DNA of 52,875 bases from contig FN649751.1 of NCBI GenBank assembly GCA_000310025.1, forward strand, positions 2,515,061-2,567,935. The letters run 5' to 3'. This DNA is from Ectocarpus siliculosus (taxonomy: Eukaryota; Sar; Phaeophyceae; Ectocarpales; Ectocarpaceae). Under the pieces are notes generated by a model, which searched no databases, had not been told where the DNA came from, and saw only the letters and a program-made list of their open reading frames with translations. Below, in pieces: positions 25,323 through 37,015 of this stretch (the stretch's first letter is position 1; each line of letters begins with the position of its first letter). A program made the translations under genes and the position numbers.

Positions 25323-28161
25323 TTTTTTTTTAAAGATTTTTTGGGGATCTGTTGGCTAGTAGGCCCTTGCTCGCCGGAGACGCCACTTAAAGTTGATTGG
25401 CCTCCGCCGTGCGTTTTTTTGGAGGTTTGTTTTTGCAAGCGACATTTGTGTGCTTTTGTGACTCCTCGGCGTTGGTTTTGCGTTTGGTTTTGAATGTGGG
25501 GGTCGGTGATAGCCTCATCTATCCCGACGTGTGTCGAGCGTTTGCTTCCTACGCGCCGGATGTGGTAGCCCCCTTTATTATTTTTTTCCGGTGCGCGAGT
25601 TTAATCTATTCCGCTACGTCTTGCGTGCAACGCCTGCTTCTTTTTCTTGCTTGCGCCATCAAGTTTTGCCAGCTTCCCAAGTTATTAGTCGAACTGTATC
25701 GAGTGAGAGGACGAAGCTGGCGCGCCTCGATAAAAAAAAAGTGTATCATCAAACAACGAGGCAAAGCTTCTACCCTTTTTTGTTAGTATTCTCAACGTTC
25801 AAGAATGGTGGCGGTTCGCTAGCCTAGCGCGCCCATTTAGTAATTCATGAAGCGCCGTTTTTTTTGTTGTTTTCGGGTGGGGTGGGGTGGGGTGGGGCGG
25901 TGCGGTGCGGTAGGGGACAGTGTTCGTTCGAGCAGGTGGTATGTTTCCCCCCCAATGCGTGCGTGCTAAAATATGTATTTTCTACGTGTGTAGTTTTTGT
26001 TTGTTTCCTGGCCGTCTTGTATTCCATGCCTTTTGCCCCATTTGACAGTTGCTTGGGTGATTTTTTTAGCCATTTTTCCCGGTTGCCCGTCGTGATTTGT
26101 CCGGGGAGGTTTGGAGGTAGAGGGAGACCTGGTGTACTCGGTTTTTGAGGAAATATTTTGGCATGCCTGGGCTGACAAGGCAAAAAGTAGATCAGACTCC
26201 CAATGCCTTGACGACGGTGTTGCAGCGTGTACACAGAGCGTGTAAGGATGGGAAAATTGTGTACGGGGGCTTTGCCGCCTGAACGATGACTCAAACTTCC
26301 GGGCCTGTGACCAAGAAAGTAGTACACTACGCCGACTGGAAACAAACCGGGTCTTGGCGGTTTTTCATTTGTACGCGCGAGTTGCGCGTGATTTTCTTGT
26401 GCGTGTGTGTGAAGGATTTTGCCTTTTTTTTTTTTTCCGTCCGTCTCACGACAATCGCACACCTGTTTTTTCCGCCGCCTATCTTCCCTGAAGCGACAAG
26501 AAAAAAACACTGGTCGGAGTGCGTGTGTGTTTGATGTTGTTGTCCTCAACCGGGGGTTTGCGTCAATCGTTAAGATTTTTCGCGCAGCCGTACAGCCATC
26601 CTGGCTTGTTTGTCATGACTAAATTTAAGCGATTGGAGGTCAGTCAATGTCGCTCCCAAGTTCTCGTGTGTTCTTGTACTCCTGTGTGGTTTGTATCACC
26701 CGATCTTTGGAGTGATGTGGTGGGTGGACTGGGATTCCCTCCCAAAACATTGACTATGCCGCCGCTGCTTCACACCTAGGACTCTACCTCGTACTGCTGT
26801 ACACACGATTGATTATGCTTCTATTGATGAGGTTGCAGGTCACGATCGGCATGATGTTTCGAACGGTTGGCATGTGCATGATGAGGTGGTTTGTCGACAT
26901 CTTTTTCCGAAGACGGTGGTAACGCTGATTAATTGGAATCGAAAATCAACGCCCACGGCGTTCTCTTCTCAATCCAAGGTACCTCATGGATGGGTGGACG
27001 CGAAGCTTGTACTTGTAGTTCGTATGCATACTAAAATATATGGTATTTCGAACCACTTCTCGTCGGTAAGCCGCAGATAGGTGGTGTTTGCCTATGCATG
27101 TATATCAGTATCTCGTGCGGAACCAATAAGTAAGGTTAAACGCGACGGCATCAGGTGGCGATCCTCCTTCTTGGCGAACCCTAATGTGCATATGCGTTGT
27201 GGTTCCAGATCGGCCTTTGTGGGGGGAAATGGCCTATGGAAGATGACAATATATAGCTTCGCTATATATTGTCATCTTCCATAGGAAATTGCTTAAGAGA
27301 TTTGAGAGTGCTCCCCCCCCCCGGCCGGTCTCTTCCTCTCTCTCCCCTCTCTTTCTCCCCCTGTGGTGCTACAGTAGTCTTGAACATGATTGGGATATAG
27401 CTCTTTCTTTCTCTCGATTTCCGTGTACACATGATTTATTCACTCTCCACAACGTCGAACAAGTGATATGATGCATAGTAATGAGTGCTTGACTGCGGTG
27501 CAATACTTCACCTACCAGCTACAGCAGGCACGACACGAGACACGAGCCCCCCGTTCGGTACCCGACGAGGTGATTCCGCGGTGCCTCAGACAACTGTTTG
27601 TGCAGAACTCCACACTGCGCTCACCACGCCCAGCGCCACAGGCAGTGCCGTACGCTCGCAACCTTATCCCCTGGGAGAGACAGTTTGGGCGTTGTTCATC
27701 TCACGTCGAAGGAGAACAGCAGGGCGAAGAAGGAGACGCGGCTCCTGATTAAACTGGTGGAAAATTCCTTGGTTGGGCAGGATTTTTGAAAACGCTTCTT
27801 CCTTCCACGCTGCACCAGACGCTGCACGCCAGGGCTCTCTCGCTCTCTTCCGCGCATCTGCACGACAGCAGCGTCACGTCAAAGGTCAATTTTGTTCCAG
27901 GGAAGAGAGGAAGGTGCTTACTGTGCCCCAACGATTCAGTGGGACAGATAGAGAAAGGGGCAACAGGACAGGCGGCGACGGCCTGGGTTTTGGGTATTGA
28001 GCAGCCTCTTTTCGGAGACCTTCGGAGATTTTCGTTTCGGAGATCTACGCCAACTTGGAGAGAGAGAGCGAAGTCTGCGACGACAAAAGGCCGCAGGCGC
28101 GGAGACGTACCGGAGAGAGTTCATCTGGCCTAGGGTCTCTGTGCATTGGTCAAACATCAGG
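25323..28161. other. Intergenic stretch of 2.8 kb
   Basis: No gene that I can support. The first 700 bases are T-rich and probably 3' untranslated sequence of the coiled-coil gene. A GGGGT-type repeat lies at about 25875-25900. A minus-strand frame is open at 25845-26549, but its composition is Lys/Pro/His-rich without folding signals. A 94-codon plus frame at 27468-27752 has no support. The strongest structure is the palindrome at 27233-27285. Confidence 0.5.
27233..27285. repeat. Perfect palindrome: 25-bp arms, 3-base loop
   Basis: The left arm CCTATGGAAGATGACAATAT (and TAGC) at 27233-27257 is exactly reverse-complemented at 27261-27285, with TTC between. As RNA this would fold into a 25-bp perfect hairpin. 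It is too regular for chance. Confidence 0.95.
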
Positions 28162-28368
28162 ATGGGGCTCGTGTCGTGGGTCAAGAGACATTACTACCAC
28201 TATACCATCAGCACCGGGACGTACTCCTTCTACCCGGTGGAGCGGGTCCTGGTGAACGCGTTCACCTTCACGTTGTTTAGTCTCACGGCCTATTATGCCG
28301 CGCGTAGCGCGTGGTTTGGGGCTTTGTTTATTGGTGATTTGATAAGTCCCCAACCGCTAGGCTCGTGA
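28162..28368 (+). CDS. Small membrane protein, serine palmitoyltransferase small-subunit-like
   Basis: Single-exon frame of 68 residues from ATG 28162. It opens MGLVSWVKRHYYHYTISTGT, continues with YSFYPVERVLVN, then one hydrophobic helix (AFTFTLFSLTAYYAA). The pattern of an aromatic pair (YY), a Tyr three residues on, Thr-Gly-x-Tyr, Pro-x-Glu-Arg and Asn, then a single membrane helix, matches what I know of the eukaryotic small subunits (SPTSSA/B; plant ssSPT), which are about 55-75 residues. Those proteins bind the LCB1/LCB2 heterodimer in the ER membrane and stimulate the first step of sphingolipid synthesis. The assignment rests on a short motif and length, so it is tentative. A weak donor at 28334 (GTGATT) means the C-terminus could differ. 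Confidence 0.45.
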   Translation: MGLVSWVKRHYYHYTISTGTYSFYPVERVLVNAFTFTLFSLTAYYAARSAWFGALFIGDLISPQPLGS

Positions 28369-29844
28369 ACACGAGAGAGGTGCATTGTTGTTGTATTGGT
28401 GTTGTTGTTGCTTCTCTTTTGCGCCCACGACTGCTACATATATCTCTTCTATAATACAAAGCGTCCTGCAATGAGAGTCTGTCTGCTGTCCTTTTGTAGC
28501 CTAGAAGTCATGCTTGCTGCCATGAGAGTCTGTCTGCTATCCTTCTGTAGTCACCCTAACAAAGGTTTGAAGAAGCGGGGCTGGCGCTGGGTGGGGGGGA
28601 TTAAGGATATGCAGAGTACCAGCAGCGTCTGTCGCTTTCTGCGGTGAGGCTACGACTGGGAGAACGTCTGATCGTGTAGATATACCATCATCTTGACAAC
28701 GTTGCATACGAGACAAGACAACATATGCTCTGCTGCCCGCCAATGTGTGAGTGATTCATGTGAGTCGGTTGTGTCCAGCGTTGGTGGTTGTCTCTGGTCT
28801 CGTACTTACATTTTCTGCCCGGAATCGTCGGCACCAATATCCCGCCTATTGGATTCCCCTCCTTGTTGCGTTCAGAGGGCTTTTTGCTCAGCACGTAGGT
28901 TATTTTTTGTCCAGGGGTGGACGAGGGAGATCAAACCAGGTTGCTGGCCAGTTTCGTTTGGGGTTTCGTGGGTAATAGGTTCTACATTCATCAGTATTTA
29001 AGGTGCACTGTACGTAGGTCAAGCCTCCGCATTGTGTCGCCAAGTTCAGGCTGCGTGTTGAAAGCACAAAAATTGTAGGACCGACACCGCCTTGTAGATG
29101 GGAGGGAGTACACGAATGGGTTGAAAGTTCCAAGGAGAGTCATTGGCTCACATGTGAAGCGAAGAACCATGAGACATAAGCCTACTGAAGTTTGGAAAGG
29201 AAGATCCAAGAAGTGAGAGACACGTTTGCATCTTGCATTTGCGCTATTCGCAAGACAACTTTGGTGTGGTGAAATTATTTGCCTTGTGTGGTAGGAATCT
29301 CTGCTCCAGACAGGAACATACGAGATGCCCTTGTTTGTCGTTCCTTGACGACGTGACCACCTTCTCTTGGGGGACATTCCTCGTCTCTGCAGGCCCGAGG
29401 AAGGTGTTTTTATGCGATTGTTCGTCACTGATTTACTTGCAGAGTGCACAGGGTAAAACGTTTTTCCGTCGAGTCCCAAACAAAGCTGCCAGCGAAAGCG
29501 GCAAGCTCTTGACTGTCGTCTTCATGTCTTCACAGCTTCAAGTGCATTCTAACATGGTCACGGTTTAAGCTCATAACCCGGGTAGACTTTTTCACGCATG
29601 GGCATCGTTGTCTGCCGCCACGCACAGCACTTGACGCGGCGAGCTACCCCCTGTGCGAAACGATGCGTATTCCTCGTGCACCTGTTAATACATTGCACGA
29701 TTCTTGTGCTAGTAAGCAGACGACAAAACCGCTCAGAGGAAGCCGTAAACATAACCAATTGTGTCCACCGTCTGCCGCTGAAACTGGTTGCACCATTCGT
29801 GATCCACCCTACCGATCGCTTGATTCCGCACAAGTCGCGACGCA
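28369..29844. other. Intergenic stretch, convergent 3' ends
   Basis: Lies between the 3' ends of the small plus-strand gene and the minus-strand GNB1L gene. A short duplicated segment (ATGAGAGTCTGTCTGCT) occurs at 28471 and 28522. No coding sequence that I can support. Confidence 0.5.
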
Positions 29845-32800
29845 TCATCTTCTACTATCTCTCATGGCGTTGTCCCCCCCGCCGTTGCCTCCGCCCCCGC
29901 GATTCCTCTCGGGATACAGCTCCCAAACGGCAACCCTCGAGTCCCCTGAGCCGGACACCAGCTCGCCTATCCGGGGACTGTAGGCGACGGTGTGAACGTT
30001 CTTCTCGTGAGACCTGAGCACCGCCAGGGGACGCGGGGTCTTCCAGCTGAAGGCTCGTACCCTGCGGTTCGGTTGGTTGAGGGTAGACACAAGATGAAGA
30101 TAACACAAACACGCAGTCCGCGGTACGTTCGCGTGTTCTCGTTTCGGGGGCGGGGCGTAGACATGATCGGCGTGCTGGTGCTCTCGCTCTATCTCTCTCT
30201 CTCTTCTGGACAAACCCCATGGTTTCTTGCCAGCCCACCCCTCATCCTTACAAATCTTGGGCTACTTGATTTCCAACGTCGCCAGGACTGTTGTTGTTAC
30301 TCCTCTCTCCCAAAATGACGGGTGGATTCATGAGTCCATTTAACGATGACATGTATTCGAGAAACCCTCCCTAAGAAGGTAATAAAACTATTGAAGGCAG
30401 CGACTCAAGAAATCTCAAATCCCATCAATCGGCGCAAACGTGGCAATCTTCACTTGCAGGAAGAGCTACTGTTCGAGCACTATGTAGTACCGGCGGCTTG
30501 TTTGAACTCCAGTCGAAAGTTGGGGGGGGGGGGGGGGGGACATGTGCTCGCTCAGCGAGTTCTACCCCGCGTGCACGGTGCACACTATTCTCGAGCGCAT
30601 TCGTCGCCGGCCTGCGGTCCCAGTCCCCCAAACGCCGTTCGCCTTTCATACGGCCTTCAATGTTTGGCGCCAGCACCCAGCCAACGTCTGCCTCCCGTGT
30701 ATCGCCTACCTGTGGTCCCAACCCCCAGAAACGAACAGCTTCTGGTCCCTCCGGATCTCGACGCAAGACGTCCCAGGGTGTTCCAAGTGGAACGACTTGA
30801 CCACTTCGCACGATCCCTGCGCGTGCAGGAACGGGGGGGCGCTTGTTGGTTGCCCTCACCTTTGGCCATTGATCACGTATTTTTCGAACCTGGGTTCTCC
30901 TTCGTCAATTTGTTCTGGCACACTCGACAAGCACCACAAAAGCGTTTCCCGATGTTTTTCTTCCTGCTACGCTCGTTGAGGCAACCATTTCTAAACGCTA
31001 GGGCAACGATTGTTTCCTCGCTCTGTAGTCGAGGTACGACGCGTGTATCAATTCCATTTTATGATTCTGACGTCTACAGTTACTCCCCCCAAGGCATTCT
31101 TGTCCTCCTCTCCTTCGGCTCCGTAAAAATAGTTGAGGGGTAACCACAAGAACGCAAACCTGGCCAACAAAGTAGGCCGTTTGACTCTGTTACCCGCACA
31201 TCCCGCACGGTCAGTGCTACGATTTAGCTTTTTGAGCGCCGACCAGCAGCTCCAATGAGTCTCCCGTATGTATGTGTGATGATATGTGCTGCTTTGGCTT
31301 GTTGAGGTATCCTCCTAATAGTTAGGCGCGACGAAACGACGCCGTCGACCAAAGTCCGTCAGCAGTATCATCAACAAACTCTTCTTTCAGCGAACCGAGG
31401 TCAAAACCGTGCGTGTACAAGAAACTAGGACGCGCTCCCAGGTAGACTCCCCACCTCCACCCCACCCCCCCCACAACTCGCCTTTCTGGTGGACAACCTG
31501 AAGACGTTGATGCTCTCGTCCGCAGACCCAGACACGCCCTGCCTACAGGAGGACCCTACGTCCACGCAGAGTACTGCCCCGTCCGCCGTTTGCGCCGTGG
31601 TAAGGATAAAAAGCGGACGATACAAACACGCATAACAACCGAGGGTACTTAGGTACCAGACACAGCGTGGGGAGGAGAGAGGAGGGGACCACAACGCAAT
31701 CTCGTTTTTCAGCGTGGACCCGCGAGGTGACGAGCGAAATACGTGCTCAAAGAAAACTCTCTGGAGACTTCGTGAGACAACAACAAAATTCACCAAGGAC
31801 GTACGCTCGTCCGCAGCGGTACAGCGGACGTGAAAACGGACCACGCAGGTCTAGCATTGACACCATACGGACGCACGCCCTCCGGCCCCCAAGTGTCCTG
31901 GCCCGATTAGTCTTGGCTGACGACGCCGCTCTATTCTCGCCGAAGGAAGCGCTCTTGGACACTTTGCCTCTAGATTATATACGGCTCTACTCGACATATG
32001 TTAGACCCCCGCCACCGCAAACTGAGGGAGCTGCGTCACAGCAGTACAAGTCAAGAGAACACCCCTTGTCTCCCGGACTCCCTCATTCTTTTCGTGCGAG
32101 CGAGATACCTACATCGCAGAGAGAGCACAAAATATCCCTCGGTATCTACATACCACCGATGAAACTCATCTTCCAGCCCGCGCGTGTGAAAACTTCAATA
32201 ATTTGGTGCTGGTGTGTGACTGACAAAGAAAGCAAGCAAGTGGTTGACAACGCCAACATCACACGTCGCCATCTTACGTGGCGCCTTGTGGAGCCGCATC
32301 TCCAGCAGCGGCTCCGCGGAGGTGGCCCTCAGGTCGTACACGCACAGGTGCCCGGCGTCGTGTCCCACCACCGCGAACGGGCTCGCGCACGACGGCGACT
32401 CTCCCAGAAGCCGCACGCACATCACCATGCCTGCGTGTACGTGCGTGTGTCCCGTCGGCACCGGAAGCGCGATTGGCGGCGGTGACGGCAGAGGCGGGGG
32501 CGGGGGTGGCGGGGGCGGGGGCGGTGGCGAAGACAGACAGCAGCAGGTTTTGCATGTGGATAAAGCGCAACACGCGCTGTTGATATCTAAGGACGGCCAA
32601 TTTTCGAGCGACACGTGTTTCAACCCTGGAACGTGAGGCAGCGGGAGGTATTCGGGGAGTTGCCGACAAGTGGGGCTGGGTGTAAGCGTAGAACAAGCAC
32701 ACCGACAGGTGTGCGGCATCGTGGTAATTCGCTCACCCGATTCTCTTACCTTTCTGCTCGGCATCTTTCGGAGCGAAGGTGAAAGACGGCCTCGCCTTCC

Positions 32801-35800
32801 GCAGGTCCCACAAGGACACCTGACCACAAGAAAGGGGAAATGATCCTCCGAAAACGGGCAGTGAACGTATGTAATCCAGCGTTTCGCGAAACCTAGAGGC
32901 GAAATCAAACATGCAAACCTTTCGCATAAAAAAAAAAACTGTACCAGCCAACGTTCTACTCTCTGTTCAACGGTACTGGGCCAAAGGTCATGAGAAGGGG
33001 TTCCTATATATACGGTAGCCGATCGCACCTGACCGTGCACCTCAAGTGAAGCAACATCAACATCAACTAAATCCGGTTCACGCGGTGCGTCGACTCGCAT
33101 TGTTCTTCCACCAACGCGTAGAAATAGCTGATGGCTGTCCCCAAACGTGTCCAGCACGCCAAATCCACTGACGCCTGTGCGTTCCAACACAGCAGTCGAG
33201 GACGCGGTCGACGAGAGCACGCATTCGCGGCCACAAGAAAAGCAACGCCCGACCTGGGGTTACAGCCTCTCACCAACGTCTGTTGCCCGCACGGCGCAAG
33301 CATGACGTTCTCTGCGAAGGAGCTTTCGTCCGAGAGAAAAGAACCTTGCTGTGCTTCCCCATCGTTGGCTGCTGCTGCTGCGGATGGTGCCGGTTCTGCC
33401 GCCTCTCCCTCTCGCCCCGTCTGCCCACAAGGCGGCGACCGCTCTTCCTCCCCTTGCCTCCCGCCGCTCTTGCTCTCTTCTCGAGGATCGTGCTCGCTGC
33501 CACCACCGCTGCTACTGTTCGTGCTCTCCTTGCCCTTTGGCCTTGCTTCATCACGCCATCGCGTCAGCGCGAACTGGCAGAAGTGAAACGCTCCGGTCGG
33601 GAGCACCTGCAGGGGCTGCGGGGTAATTGCCGCCCGAGACGACGACCCGACGCCGCTACCGCCCCCGGCCGCTAGGCTTTCGGCGTCCCACACCTTAATC
33701 AGCATGTCTCGGCCCTGACTGCGCGCGAAACAGGCGTTCGATTGCTCACGGGTCAAGCAACGTGTGGGAGCAACGTTGGGCGAGTTCGAAGTATCGCGAG
33801 GGAAGGAGTGGGGCGACGGGGGGGGGGGGGGGGCAGAGGGCACAGAGAGAACGGAGGAGAACCAACACTGGTCATTCCTGCATTTTTCTACTCGAAGATA
33901 TCGATGGCGCCAAAACATTGGCTAGAGTGCCTCGACGTTTCTGGTGCGCACAAGTCCTAGACTGACTACTCCTATCACCGGAGAGGCGGGTCCCACGTGG
34001 TTAAAATGGAACAACAACAATTTGACAGCAGTACAAAAGAGAATCTTGAAGGGCCGTGCGGTAAAGCAACGTGTGTGTGTGGCGGGGGGGGGGGGGGGGG
34101 GTAACGCTCATACCCTCGCTTGTCTTTCTTACCTGACGATTTTACCACGGCCGAGATGATCGAGCCGCTGGACCCCCATGCCGTGGCTAGTCGCTTCAAA
34201 CTTGGCAAAGGCTCTCCTCCGCTCGAGGTTCCAGAGCTTCACCACGCCATCCTCGGACCTGCGACCGAAAAAAGGCGGTCAGTCAAGGTGCCTCGAAGCG
34301 AGAGCCGGCTTGGGACCCAAGACAATGAAAAGTGGGGGCTTTGCGCAGGCCTCTGTCTACAGGTGATGGCATTTTATGCTGAAGTGTACGAAGTTAGGCA
34401 CGCCCAAACTATTCGCACGCGTGTCCTTCATGTACATTGCAAGAAGGTGCGCCTTTCACGAAGGGGTGTCGAGAGAAAAGAAACATGTGCGAGAGTGGTG
34501 GAGGTCGGCTGTGATCAATCACCCCGTCGATCATCTACGCCTGTTTCCCACTGGTGTTGTGTGGCTACCAGTAGCAGCAGTCGGAACAGCATCACCATCG
34601 TCTTGTTGGGTGCTCAATCATCGGCAATTATAAATATGGTTTGACACGCTTCTGCACGCGATCTCGCACAGCAAAATACAGGTACATCACATGTTTCCTT
34701 GCACGGGCTGTACACTTCTCGTACAAATTTCTAGTACTTCGAAGTACGCGAAGTTGAATCTGAAGCCTAAGCATACCGCGTGTTGCTTCAAAGAGGGACT
34801 GCCCACAGAAGATGACAGCCGAGGGGATGCGTTGAAATCCTTGCAGTAAAGGTTCAGTGACGCCGCCGAAACAACAACTGTCGAAGCTTGGCTGTGTTGT
34901 ATGTGGCGCCTCTCTATTTGTTGACCATTGGGGTGGCGGTCGATACCGCTTGAGAAACCTTCTGCACCAAGCGATCGGCTTCTTCCTGTACTTGAGGTTG
35001 CCCGTGAGGTCGGTCAGACGGCTGGGGGCGGTCTCCAAAGAACCCCGGGTTGAGTTAGGTGGCCTTGTGCTTGATCATGTCCGTCGAGACGCGGGGCAGA
35101 AGCGCGGTCGGAACGCAGATCACTGATCCAGTCGATGATCTCGAGCTCGGCGGCCCCGTTCGACCTGATCCTTCCGGCGTTCAGCGACATGCGCCTCTGA
35201 GCGCTACTGTTGCCTTTGCCCCCTGCCGCCTCAGCCAGCCCGGCCTCGAGCTTGCCGATGTTCTTGACCCACAACGCCGACGCGGCCTTGTCGGGGATCT
35301 TCAAGGCCTTGCTGGTGTACGTTATCCCTACAGTCCCATTCGACCCTCGCGCCCCCTTAATACGTTGTTGCGAATATCTCGCGGCATCCACCTTGANNNN
35401 NNNNNNNNNNNNNNNNNNNNNNNNNNNNNNNNNNNNNNNNNNNNNNNNNNNNNNNNNNNNNNNNNNNNNNNNNNNNNNNNNNNNNNNNNNNNNNNNNNNN
35501 NNNNNNNNNNNNNNNNNNNNNNNNNNNNNNNNNNNNNNNNNNNNNNNNNNNNNNNATGGGACTGTAGGGATAACGTACACCAGCAAGGCCTTGAAGATCC
35601 CCGACAAGGCCCCGTCGGCGTTGTGGGTCAAGAACATCGGCAAGTTCGACGCCGCGCTGGCTCAGGTGGCTAAGTCGGCAGGGGGGTTGGGGGTTGTACT
35701 CATAGTCGTGCATGCCGTAGTCGTTAGACCATTGACCTCGCATCCCTACAAAGCCGGGACGGAGCACGCCGGGTTCTCACCGGGCTAAGTCGGCGGAGGG

Positions 35801-36666
35801 CAAAGGCAAAAATAATAAATAACGCTCAGAGGTGCATGTCGCTGAACACCGTCAGGATCAGGTCATAGTATACATTCAGTAGTATTGTTTTGTTTTTTTT
35901 GGGGGGGAGGGGGTAACGGAAGGTTCTGCCTCGCAGCGCGTTGATCCAGGGTTCTTCAATGCACACACAACTTTTTCTTCTCCGCCTTCTTGGCGTATTC
36001 TCTGTTGTACCGGGCGGAAGTGATGAATTAAATTGTCTTTCGTTGCATGGCAACAAAATCGCTGTAGTTGATGAGGGCGCTGTTGGCATTCATCGCCGGG
36101 ATCATGTGATCAGGGGGTGTATCACGTCCACCGTTATCACCCCCGTTCATTAGCACACGTAATACGGTAGCTCCAACAGCCGCACCGTGTCACTCGGGCT
36201 ACATAAGATATCACCCCCCCCACAGAACACAACACCCGGTGATAGTTTTTTAAATGCCGCCACCATGTTATCCCCGGGGTGTGATTTCTTGTGTCGTATA
36301 CGGTAAGCGTAGACTACGGCAGTAGGTATCGTGCACCGAACCTTCCCTTCCAAGACGGCTACAGCAGCGTCGTCTACATGTAGGTCCACGACACGCAGCA
36401 AGCAGCAGCGGAGTTATGCAGTTGTCGTCTTCTATGCATATGAACCTTCAATTTTTTTCCTCCAAAGGAGCACGTTGCAGTGCCTGTCGAAACATAACAC
36501 TGGGTAAAAGTCACACTCTTTTTCAAGAGGGGTGTCTACTGCAAGCTGCGAGTGCTTACCCGGTCAGGAGAATATCCTCGTTGAGGTAACACGACGCATG
36601 GACGCCGGACGTGTGCCCTCGCAAGACCGTCACTGGCACTGGAGGTCGGGCCGCGCCTCCCGGCAT
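29845..36666 (-). CDS. GNB1L: WD40 protein, GNB1L/ASA1 ortholog
   Basis: Eight minus-strand exons in perfect phase: 36666-36560, 34258-34133, 33718-33274, 32819-32750, 32430-32278, 31573-31455, 30816-30710, 30061-29845. They give 447 residues. Start ATG at 36666 (context GCGCCATGCC). Blocks align in order with human GNB1L: VTVLRGHTSGVHA, LLTGSEDGVVKLWNLERRRA, SQGRDMLIKVWDAE, VSLWDLRKARPSF, GMVMCVRLLGE, GVSGSADESINVF, FVSGGWDHRVRAFSWKT, and SGSGDSRVAVWELYPE at the end. The protein is a seven-bladed propeller. Fungal ASA1 is a subunit of the ASTRA/TTT chaperone system acting on PIK-related kinases; mammalian GNB1L has been tied to the same process. Exon 3 inserts roughly 85 residues of Ser/Gly/Glu/Arg-rich low complexity between blades, absent from the human protein. 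The sixth exon's donor is ambiguous by two codons (31455 or 31461). Intron 1 holds an inverted repeat and an assembly gap. Confidence 0.9.
35145..35860. repeat. Large coding-like inverted repeat around an assembly gap
   Basis: The left flank of the gap, read on the minus strand, and the right flank, read on the plus strand, encode nearly the same protein: GTVGITYTSKALKIPDKA, then SALWVKNIGK, on both sides. The arms extend outward through an AQRRMSLN/AQRCMSLN-type block. Bases 35303-35336 mirror 35556-35589 almost exactly. The right arm is degraded: it has an inserted repeat of about 110 bp (35685-35790) and stop codons. Confidence 0.85.
35397..35555. other. Assembly gap of 159 N
   Basis: The N run lies at the centre of the inverted repeat, consistent with an assembler failing at a palindrome. 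Confidence 0.98.
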
Positions 36667-37015
36667 GGCGCTCTCTCCCTCTCTCTCCTTCCCCTCCCTT
36701 CTCTCTCTATCTCTCTCTCTCTCAAGCAGCAACGGCGGTGTGTGCGTGTGTTTCCTTCCCATGCATCCTACGATAGCGTTTGCCTGTGGTGCTGGCTGCA
36801 TGCGGGAGGCCGGCTTGACTGCAACGCTCCGGCGGGACTGTCGCCCACATCCGCGTTCCCCCTTCGGCCCCCCCCCGCCCCGCACCCTTTACCCACAGGA
36901 CACCCGACAGCTGACCCCTGTCTGTGTTTGACCGCTCTCTTTGTTTGTTCCCGCGCCACACACGAAGAATTGCTGCTGTGTCGCACGCACACACACCGTA
37001 GAAGAAAGGCCTAGG
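36667..37015. promoter_or_regulatory. Divergent promoter interval of GNB1L and the next gene
   Basis: 349 bases separate the GNB1L ATG (minus, 36666) from the ATG of the plus-strand gene at 37016. Both 5' UTRs and any shared promoter must fit here unless upstream non-coding exons exist. The GNB1L side begins with a pyrimidine tract (CT repeat 36671-36723, GA-rich in the GNB1L sense). No TATA box is evident. Confidence 0.5.
36671..36723. repeat. CT-rich microsatellite in the GNB1L 5' leader
   Basis: Interrupted CT/CTC repeat immediately upstream of the GNB1L start codon; as transcribed from GNB1L it is a GA-rich leader. Confidence 0.85.

Larger units (their letters stand above)
34628..36401. 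other. GNB1L intron 1 region with foreign-looking inserts
   Basis: This large part of intron 1 contains the gapped inverted repeat (about 35145-35860) and minus-strand coding-like segments. One segment at 36401-36150 (ORF of 83 codons, LHVDDAAVAVLEGKVRCTIP and GDNMVAAFKKLSPGVVFCGG) looks like real protein. Just downstream on the same strand are pieces such as MIPAMNANSALINYSDFVAM interrupted by stops. I do not recognise the family; a decayed mobile element or endogenous viral gene is possible. Confidence 0.4.

Noticed and set aside
25845-26549. 234-codon minus-strand frame
   Set aside because: It is Lys/His/Pro-rich without hydrophobic core, start context or splice support, and lies in T-rich intergenic DNA that yields open antisense frames by chance.
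30346-31143. 265-codon plus-strand frame
   Set aside because: Antisense to a confirmed GNB1L exon (30816-30710); no independent coding signal.
31667-32485. 272-codon plus-strand frame
   Set aside because: Mostly opposite GNB1L intron and exon 32430-32278; no recognisable protein features.
32837-33220. Minus-strand frame that could extend GNB1L exon 3 towards exon 4
   Set aside because: The strong GTGAGA donor at 33273 joins in phase to the acceptor at 32820 and matches the GNB1L alignment; the alternative frame has no homologous segment in GNB1L.
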